Source: Rhizobacter sp. (GTDB lineage: Bacteria; Pseudomonadota; Gammaproteobacteria; Burkholderiales; Burkholderiaceae_C). From it: a stretch of 11,137 nucleotides of DNA. Position numbers and translations under genes: made by a program. Shown here in pieces: positions 6,713 to 11,137 of this stretch (position 1 is its first letter; every line of letters begins with the position of its first letter). Location: positions 1 to 11,137 of the forward strand of contig JANYBE010000296.1 in the NCBI GenBank assembly GCA_025360945.1, given 5' to 3'. Below the pieces are notes generated by a model that saw only the letters and a program-made list of their open reading frames with translations, ran no database searches and was not told where the DNA came from.

Positions 6713-7161
6713 ACAGCAGTACACCAGTCGAGATCCTGATCGTCGAAGACAACCCGAACGACCTGGAGATGACGATGCGCGGCCTGCACAAGGCCCGCCT
6801 AGTCAATCACATCCACGTGGCGCGCGACGGCGAGGAGGCGTTGGACTTCGTCTTCTGCCAGGGCGCGCATGCCGGGCGCACCATTGACGACCAGCCCAAG
6901 GTGATCCTGCTCGATCTAAAGCTGCCCAAGGTCGACGGGCTGGAGGTACTGGCGCGGCTGAAGGCCGACCCGCGCACGCGTTCGATCCCGGTCGTGATGC
7001 TGACCTCGTCGCAGGAGCAGAGCGATCTGCTCGCAAGCTACAAGAACGGCGTCAACAGCTACATCGTCAAGCCGGTAAATTTCGAGGCCTTCGTGCAGGC
7101 CGTCGCCGATCTCGGCATGTACTGGATGCTGCTGAACCAGCCGCCGGCCGCGAACGACTGA
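6709..7161 (+). CDS. Stand-alone response regulator receiver, Rcp1-like
   Basis: A 150-residue single-domain response regulator. The acidic pocket is Glu13-Asp14 (IVEDNPND), the phosphoacceptor is Asp69 in VILLDLKLPKVDG, the switch threonine is Thr99 (VVMLTSS), and the conserved lysine is Lys121 in YIVKPVNF. The N-terminal EDNPND with DGEEALDF and the LDLKLPKVDGLEVL segment are typical of the Rcp1 subgroup, partners of phytochrome-type kinases. There is no DNA-binding or enzymatic output domain; the C-terminus ends just after the fifth helix with QPPAAND. It must act by protein contact or as a phosphorelay intermediate. The start ATG overlaps the kinase stop in ATGA (6709-6712), implying translational coupling, and GGGGCGG lies a few bases upstream as a possible binding site. 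Its stop directly abuts that of the convergent ligase gene. Confidence 0.92.
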   Translation: MNSSTPVEILIVEDNPNDLEMTMRGLHKARLVNHIHVARDGEEALDFVFCQGAHAGRTIDDQPKVILLDLKLPKVDGLEVLARLKADPRTRSIPVVMLTSSQEQSDLLASYKNGVNSYIVKPVNFEAFVQAVADLGMYWMLLNQPPAAND

Positions 7162-8835
7162 TCAGCCGCGCTCGCGCGCCCGCTGCTCCTCTTGCAGGCG
7201 CAACACGCGGCGCTGCACCTTGCCGGTCGTCGTCATAGGCAGTGCGGCGATGAACTCGATTTCCTTCGGGTACTCGTAGGGCGCGAGCTGGCCGCGTACA
7301 TGCTCTTGCAGTGCCGCGATCAAGCCCGCATCACCGCTGAAACCCGGTGCCAGCACCACGTAGGCCTTGACGAGCGCGCCGCGCTCGGCGTCGGGCTTGG
7401 GCACCACAGCGGCGTTCGCCACGGCCGGGTGCTTCACCAGGCAGTTTTCGATCTCGCTCGGGCCGATGCGATAGCCCGCGGCCTTGAACACGTCGTCGCT
7501 GCGGCCGTGGTACCAGAGGTAGCCGTCGGCATCCATCACCGCGATGTCACCGGTGCGGCACCAGCTGTCGTTCATGTCGCCGGTGAACTTGGCGCGCGTC
7601 GCGGCTTCGTTGTTCCAGTAGCCGAGGAAGAAGATCGGGTCGGGATGACCGTGCACATCGCGGCGGTGCAGTGCAACGTCGCCCGGCGTGCCGCGCGCGC
7701 ACTCGCGACCGTTGTCGTCGATCACCGCGACGCGGTGGCCCGGGTACGGCCGGCCCATGCTGCCGGGGCGCGCCGGCCACTTCGCGTGCGAGTTGCCGAC
7801 GATGTAGTTCATTTCGGTCTGGCCAAACATCTCGTTGACCGGTACGCCGAGTGCATCGCGGCACCACGCGAATACCGCGTCGCCAACCGCCTCGCCCGCG
7901 CTCATGATCGCGCGCAGCCGCAGCGCGAACCGCCGGCGCGGTTTGGGCACCGCCTTCATCATCGCCTTCAGCGCGGTCGGGAACAGGAATGTGTGGGTGA
8001 CGCGGTGGCGCTGCATCAGCGCGAACGCTGTCTCGGCCGAGAAGCGCCCCTGGTACGCGACGATCTCGCGGCCGAAATACAGCGTCGGCAGCAGCGCGTC
8101 CATCAGGCCGCCGGTCCAGGCCCAGTCGGCCGGCGACCAGAACACCGCGTCGTCCTGCGAAAACCAGTTCTGACTAGCGACGAAACCGCTCAGGTTGCCG
8201 ATCAGTGCTCGGTGCGGGATCAGTGCACCCTTCGGCGGGCCGGTCGTGCCGCTGGTGTAGATCAGCACCGCGGCGTCATCGGCAAGCGTCTTCACGGGTA
8301 CCAATGTGACCCGCTCGCGCGCTAGCGCGTCGGTCCAATCCAGATCGCCCTGCCCTTGCGCCGCGCCGACCGCGATCAACGTCTTCACACCTGCGCAAAG
8401 CGGCCGCGCCGCGAGCACGTTGGCGATCGCGCTTTCGTCGACGAGCGCGACTCGGGCCGCGCTGTCGTTCAGGCGGTACTCGAGCGCATCCGGCCCGAAC
8501 AGCATCGACAGCGGCATTGCGACCGCACCGAGCTGGTAGATCGCAATGTGCGCGACCGCCGTCTCGAAGCGCTGTGGCATCACGATCGCAACGCGGTCAC
8601 CGCGCTTGATGCCCATGCGTTTGAGCACGTTCGCGAGGCGGTTGGCCTCACGTTGCAGATCGGCATAGCTGTGGGTCGAGACGCGCCCGTCGTCATGCTC
8701 GTAGCGGATTGCCACGGCATTGGGCTTGTCGCGAGACCAGCGGCCGCAACAGACCTCGGCGAGGTTGAAGTGCCTGGGCACCTGCCATCGAAAGCCGGCG
8801 TGCAGCGCCGCGTACTGATCTGTCACTGCGCTCAC
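7162..8835 (-). CDS. AMP-forming acyl-CoA ligase (ACSM/acetyl-CoA synthetase-like)
   Basis: A 557-residue member of the adenylate-forming ANL superfamily, expected to activate a carboxylic acid with ATP and CoA to acyl-CoA, AMP and pyrophosphate. The P-loop YTSGTTGPPKG is at about 193-203, FGQTEMN at 337-343, the ATP-ribose Asp in CRTGD at 428-430, the hinge arginine in HGRSDD near 445, the CoA-domain motif GYRIGPSEIEN at 454-464, and the catalytic Lys539 in TTTGKVQRR. All parts are intact. The pattern is closest to short/medium-chain acyl-CoA synthetases; chain length cannot be read from the sequence. The 5' end is uncertain: the frame is open to a GTG at 8964, which would overlap the acetyltransferase gene by 38 bases. 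GTG at 8835 is preferred because it gives the short N-terminus leading into YAALH-x-x-FRWQVPRHFN that I recall for relatives; GTGs at 8844 and 8826 are alternatives, and no strong ribosome binding site separates them. Probably transcribed after the acetyltransferase. Confidence 0.88.
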   Translation of the reverse strand: MSAVTDQYAALHAGFRWQVPRHFNLAEVCCGRWSRDKPNAVAIRYEHDDGRVSTHSYADLQREANRLANVLKRMGIKRGDRVAIVMPQRFETAVAHIAIYQLGAVAMPLSMLFGPDALEYRLNDSAARVALVDESAIANVLAARPLCAGVKTLIAVGAAQGQGDLDWTDALARERVTLVPVKTLADDAAVLIYTSGTTGPPKGALIPHRALIGNLSGFVASQNWFSQDDAVFWSPADWAWTGGLMDALLPTLYFGREIVAYQGRFSAETAFALMQRHRVTHTFLFPTALKAMMKAVPKPRRRFALRLRAIMSAGEAVGDAVFAWCRDALGVPVNEMFGQTEMNYIVGNSHAKWPARPGSMGRPYPGHRVAVIDDNGRECARGTPGDVALHRRDVHGHPDPIFFLGYWNNEAATRAKFTGDMNDSWCRTGDIAVMDADGYLWYHGRSDDVFKAAGYRIGPSEIENCLVKHPAVANAAVVPKPDAERGALVKAYVVLAPGFSGDAGLIAALQEHVRGQLAPYEYPKEIEFIAALPMTTTGKVQRRVLRLQEEQRARERG

Positions 8836-8881
8836 GGAAAGCACAGGGCCGAGTGCCGAGCCGCGCCAGGCCGGCCCGCAT

Positions 8882-8921
8882 CCCCTCGGGGCATCGGCGA
8901 ACGTACTCGTTCGAAGAGGGG
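8882..8921 (-). other. Nested hairpin between the acetyltransferase and ligase genes
   Basis: Starting 5 bases after the acetyltransferase stop codon, the minus-strand transcript has an inner stem CGAACG-AGTA-CGTTCG (plus 8913-8898, perfect 6 bp, 4-base loop). This sits inside an outer pairing of CCCCTC (8921-8916) with GAGGGG (8887-8882). The 3' arm can instead fold locally as CCCC-GA-GGGG (8891-8882), so the outer stem and this small hairpin compete. No U-run follows, so it is not a standard intrinsic terminator. It could be a processing site, attenuator or pausing element within the operon, or chance structure in GC-rich DNA. Confidence 0.4.
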
Positions 8922-8926
8922 CCGCG

Positions 8927-9439
8927 TCACTCGGGTTGCGCGCCCAGCTTGGCGAGGCTGTCACCGGTGACGCGGCAGATCTGCCACTCGGTCATCACGC
9001 TTGCGCCCATCCCCTTGTAGAAGCGAATCGCGTCCTCGTTCCAGTCGAGCACGGTCCATTCGAAGCGGCCGTAGTCCCGCTCGACCGCGAGCCGCGCGAG
9101 CCGCGTCAGCAACGCCTTGCCGATGCCGCGACCGCGCTGCTCGGGCTTGACGTACAGGTCCTCCAGGTACAGCCCGGGCTGCGCGAGAAAGGTCGAGAAG
9201 TTAGTGAAGAACAGCGCGAACGCGACCACCTCGCCACCGCCCTTGCCATCGCCCAGCTCGGCCACCAGCGCCTCGGCCGCGGGGCGTTCGCCAAACAGCT
9301 GCGGGCGCAGCTTCTCGGGCGTGACCTGTAGCAGGTGCGTCAGATTTTCGAACTCGGCCAGCTCGCGAATCAGCCCGACGATGGCGCCGACATCGCGCAA
9401 CTCGGCCGGGCGCAGGGTGAAGGTGGGGAAGGAACTCAT
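8927..9439 (-). CDS. GNAT-family N-acetyltransferase, spermidine/thialysine acetyltransferase (SSAT)-like
   Basis: A 170-residue GNAT acetyltransferase that transfers an acetyl group from acetyl-CoA to an amine. The N-terminus LRPAELRDVGAIVGLIRELAEFE (9-31) and the core FFTNFSTFLAQPGLYLEDLYV (78-97) are typical of SSAT/SAT2-like enzymes. The acetyl-CoA pyrophosphate loop is QRGRGIGKAL (101-110). FEWTVLDWNEDAIRFYKGMGA follows (126-146) with the usual general-acid Tyr141 in RFY. Homologues act on polyamines, thialysine or other small amines; the substrate here is not determined. The ATG at 9439 is chosen because the domain starts straight away. The frame is open to 9520, but that extension overlaps the divergent hydrolase gene and has no homology. 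It is likely the first gene of a two-gene unit with the downstream acyl-CoA ligase. Confidence 0.88.
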   Translation of the reverse strand: MSSFPTFTLRPAELRDVGAIVGLIRELAEFENLTHLLQVTPEKLRPQLFGERPAAEALVAELGDGKGGGEVVAFALFFTNFSTFLAQPGLYLEDLYVKPEQRGRGIGKALLTRLARLAVERDYGRFEWTVLDWNEDAIRFYKGMGASVMTEWQICRVTGDSLAKLGAQPE

Positions 9440-9512
9440 GGCGGGATTCTCGCATCGGCCCGGTGTCGCACCGCCGACAGCGCGTTTCGGGCGCGCCGCG
9501 TACAGTTCTGCG
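9440..9512. promoter_or_regulatory. Divergent intergenic region between the acetyltransferase and alpha/beta hydrolase genes
   Basis: Seventy-three bases separate two divergent start codons and must hold at least the proximal signals of both. On the plus strand, TACAGT (9501-9506) resembles a -10 box and would place transcription start at or near the hydrolase ATG; no purine-rich ribosome binding site precedes that ATG. On the minus strand, GAGAAT about 10 bases ahead of the acetyltransferase ATG is a similar weak candidate. Neither has a convincing -35 box. Confidence 0.3.
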
Positions 9513-10460
9513 ATGACCACCGACTCCTACATTGTCAAGCGTACTGGCCGCAGCCGCTTCGTGACACTGCGCGGCCTGCGCCACCACGTGCTCGAATGGG
9601 GCGATGCGGCGCTGGCCACGCCGGATCGACCCACGTTGCTGATGCAGCACGGCTGGATGGACGTGGCCGCGTCGTTCCAGTTCGTCGTAGACGCGCTGCC
9701 GACCGACCGCCATGTGCTCGCCTTCGACTGGCGCGGCTTCGGCCTGAGCGACCCAACACCGGCCGACACCTACTGGCTGCCCGACTATGTGGGCGACCTC
9801 GATGCCGCGCTCGACGCGCTGCTGTTCGCGCCGGGAGCGGCGCACTCGCCGATCGACCTGCTGGGCCACAGCATGGGCGCCAATGTCGTGATGCTTTATG
9901 CCGGGCTGCGGCCCGAGCGGATCCGCCGGCTCGTTAACCTCGAAGGCTTCGGCATGCCGGCAACCAAGCCGTCGCAATCGCCCAAGCGTTACCTGCAGTG
10001 GCTGGACGAGCTAAAGCGACCTGCCGAGCTGCGCGACTACGACAGCCTGGCCGCAGTCGCCGATCGCCTGCGCAAGAACAATCCGCTGCTGCCCGAGGCG
10101 CGCGCCGCATGGCTCGCGCAGCACTGGTCGCGCCAGAGGACGAAGGACGATGGCGGCGCCGGGCGCTTCGAGATCCTCGGCGACGCGGTCCACAAGCGCG
10201 GCACGCCGATGCTCTATCAGCGCGACGAGGTACTTGAATGCTGGAAACACATCACCGCCCCGGTGATGTGGGTCGAAGGCGACCAGACCGACGTGGCGCG
10301 CTGGTGGGGCACGCGCTACACCAAGACCGAGTTTCACGAACGGCTGGACGTCGTGACGAGCCGGGTCGAGCGCCATGTGCTCGCCCCCGCCGGCCACATG
10401 CTGCACCACGACCAGCCCGAGGCGCTGGCGCGATTGCTCGAAACCTTCCTCGCGCCCTAG
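9513..10460 (+). CDS. Alpha/beta-fold hydrolase
   Basis: A 315-residue alpha/beta hydrolase of the esterase/epoxide-hydrolase-like superfamily. The oxyanion-hole motif is QHGWMD (45-50), strand 4 reads FDWRGFGLSD (71-80), and the nucleophile elbow is GHSMG with Ser120. A charged cap region spans about 150-245. The acid is probably Asp257 in WVEGDQTD, and the catalytic His is His295 in PAGHMLHHDQPE. The serine nucleophile argues against haloalkane dehalogenases and epoxide hydrolases, which use Asp, and favours an esterase, lactonase, amidase or similar activity; the substrate is unknown. LVNLEGFGMPATKPSQSPKR recalls the SERHL/MEST-like serine hydrolases. The frame is open upstream to 9117, but that part lies antisense to the acetyltransferase and has no homology; the ATG at 9513 starts a sensible N-terminus. 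No signal peptide is seen. It is followed, after 68 bases, by prfB on the same strand. Confidence 0.88.
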   Translation: MTTDSYIVKRTGRSRFVTLRGLRHHVLEWGDAALATPDRPTLLMQHGWMDVAASFQFVVDALPTDRHVLAFDWRGFGLSDPTPADTYWLPDYVGDLDAALDALLFAPGAAHSPIDLLGHSMGANVVMLYAGLRPERIRRLVNLEGFGMPATKPSQSPKRYLQWLDELKRPAELRDYDSLAAVADRLRKNNPLLPEARAAWLAQHWSRQRTKDDGGAGRFEILGDAVHKRGTPMLYQRDEVLECWKHITAPVMWVEGDQTDVARWWGTRYTKTEFHERLDVVTSRVERHVLAPAGHMLHHDQPEALARLLETFLAP

Positions 10461-10490
10461 CTAGCGCGCAAGTCTGCGTCGGTCGGCGCG

Positions 10491-10496
10491 TAAAAT
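10491..10496 (+). promoter_or_regulatory. Candidate -10 element of the prfB promoter
   Basis: TAAAAT lies 32 bases before the prfB ATG, in the sequence GCGCGTAAAATCGCGC, a form common for betaproteobacterial housekeeping promoters. No good -35 hexamer is seen 16-18 bases upstream (GCAAGT). The position, right after the hydrolase stop, suggests prfB has its own promoter rather than relying on read-through. Confidence 0.45.
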
Positions 10497-10528
10497 CGCG
10501 CCCTCCTGAAGAATCGAGAATTACCATC

Positions 10529-11137
10529 ATGATGGACGTCGAACACATCAATGCCATCGGCAACGCCCTTGCCGACCTGACCAAGCGCACGGCAGACCTC
10601 CGGGGGTATCTTTGACTACGATCGCAAAGCACTAAGACTTAACGAGGTCAACGCCGCGCTTGAGAACCCCAAGGTATGGGACGAGCCCAAGCGCGCCCAA
10701 GAGCTGGGGCGCGAAAAGCGCATGCTCGAGAACGTGGTCGGGACGATCGACCACCTGACCAGCAACCTTGCCGATAACACCGAGCTCTACGACATGTCCA
10801 AGGCCGATGGCGACTTCGACGGCCTGAAGGCGATCGAGCTGGACGCGGACAAGCTCGAGGCGATCGTGGCGCAACTCGAGTTCCGCCGCATGTTCAACAA
10901 CCCGGCCGATCCGCTCAACTGCTTTGTCGACGTTCAGGCTGGCGCCGGCGGCACCGAAGCCTGCGACTGGGCCAGCATGCTGCTGCGCCAGTACCTGAAG
11001 TACTGCGAGCGCAAGGGCTTCAAAACGACGATGGAAGACGAGACCGCGGGCGACATCGCCGGTATCAAGAGCGCGACCTTCAAGGTCGAGGGCGAGTACG
11101 CGTTTGGGTTGCTGCGCACCGAGACCGGCGTGCACCG
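10529..11137 (+). CDS. prfB: Peptide chain release factor 2 (RF2), 5' part, with programmed +1 frameshift
   Basis: RF2 recognises UGA and UAA stop codons in the ribosomal A site and triggers peptide release. The first frame runs 28 codons (MMDVEHINAIGNALADLTKR, then TADLRGYL) to an in-frame TGA at 10613-10615. Shifting +1 at the CTT continues as DYDRKALRLNEVNAALENP, where homology to RF2 domain 1 resumes exactly. The second frame stays open to the edge (174 codons) and includes the family segment VQAGAGGTEACDWASMLLRQY (near 10928-10990) and FKVEGEYAFGLLRTETGVHR at the right end. The peptide-release GGQ loop lies beyond the window. The shift is autoregulatory: low RF2 slows termination at UGA and favours frameshifting. 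ATG at 10529 is taken as the start, with a second ATG directly after it; GAGAA upstream is only a weak ribosome binding site. A lysyl-tRNA synthetase gene often follows prfB, but this cannot be seen here. Confidence 0.96.
10601..10616 (+). promoter_or_regulatory. prfB programmed +1 frameshift site
   Basis: The sequence CGG GGG TAT CTT TGA C carries every element of the classical RF2 recoding signal: a G-rich internal Shine-Dalgarno-like run (10602-10606) three bases ahead of the slippery CTT, then UGA followed by C, a poor termination context. The ribosome slips from CUU to UUU and reads GAC next (10614-10616). The only departure from the commonest form (AGG GGG) is C instead of A at the first position. 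Confidence 0.95.

Noticed and set aside
7192..8325. 377-codon plus-strand frame opposite the acyl-CoA ligase
   Set aside because: It is His/Arg/Ala-rich without any domain; the ligase on the other strand has all catalytic motifs.
9117..9512. N-terminal extension of the alpha/beta hydrolase
   Set aside because: The extra 132 codons lie antisense to the acetyltransferase and look like shadow sequence; the hydrolase fold begins after the ATG at 9513.
10457..10464. CTAGCTAG palindrome at the hydrolase stop as an operator or terminator
   Set aside because: It is eight bases long, includes the stop codon itself, and has no T-run or second copy, so it is probably chance.
10529..10615. Separate small 28-residue gene ending at TGA 10613-10615
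   Set aside because: It is the first frame of prfB; RF2 homology continues in the +1 frame across a classical recoding site.

Overview
The window is GC-rich, densely coded DNA. It most likely comes from a betaproteobacterial (Burkholderiales-like) chromosome. That placement is an inference from GC-rich third codon positions, the RF2 sequence after the prfB frameshift, the acyl-CoA ligase and acetyltransferase subtypes, and the TAAAAT-type -10 element; no marker gene fixes it. There are no rRNA or tRNA genes, insertion sequences or CRISPR arrays, and no sign of a prophage or plasmid backbone.

Layout: (1) Positions 1-979 hold decayed genes on the minus strand: the last ~40 residues of an AraC-type regulator (979-848), then a SulP-family anion transporter gene broken by two frameshifts and running off the left edge. 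(2) An SMP-30/gluconolactonase-type hydrolase (1128-2057, +) converges, 6 bases apart, on an EthA-type Baeyer-Villiger monooxygenase (3515-2064, -). (3) Divergent from the monooxygenase is a ClpP-like serine peptidase with a non-canonical N-terminus (3605-4204, +), followed by a DUF1697 protein that has lost its middle third (4226-4570, +). (4) A two-component pair follows: a soluble three-PAS sensor histidine kinase (4703-6712) overlapping by four bases a stand-alone Rcp1-like receiver (6709-7161). (5) A GNAT acetyltransferase (9439-8927, -) and an AMP-forming acyl-CoA ligase (8835-7162, -) form a probable minus-strand pair, whose last stop codon abuts the receiver's stop codon. (6) An alpha/beta hydrolase (9513-10460, +) is divergent from the acetyltransferase. 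(7) prfB (peptide chain release factor 2) begins at 10529 with its in-frame UGA and +1 programmed frameshift, and runs off the right edge.

Functionally this is mostly ordinary chromosomal sequence: small-molecule oxidation and hydrolysis (monooxygenase, lactonase-like enzyme, acyl-CoA ligase, alpha/beta hydrolase), one signalling pair, one protease homologue and one translation factor. A pathway from ketone to ester or lactone to acid to acyl-CoA could be drawn from the monooxygenase, hydrolases and ligase, but they are not one operon, so this is only a hypothesis. I see no convincing new defence or mobile system. The points most worth a second look are the double decay at the left end, the ClpP paralogue without the usual axial-loop sequence, the internally deleted DUF1697 gene, the orphan receiver partner of the PAS kinase, and the hairpin between the acetyltransferase and the ligase.
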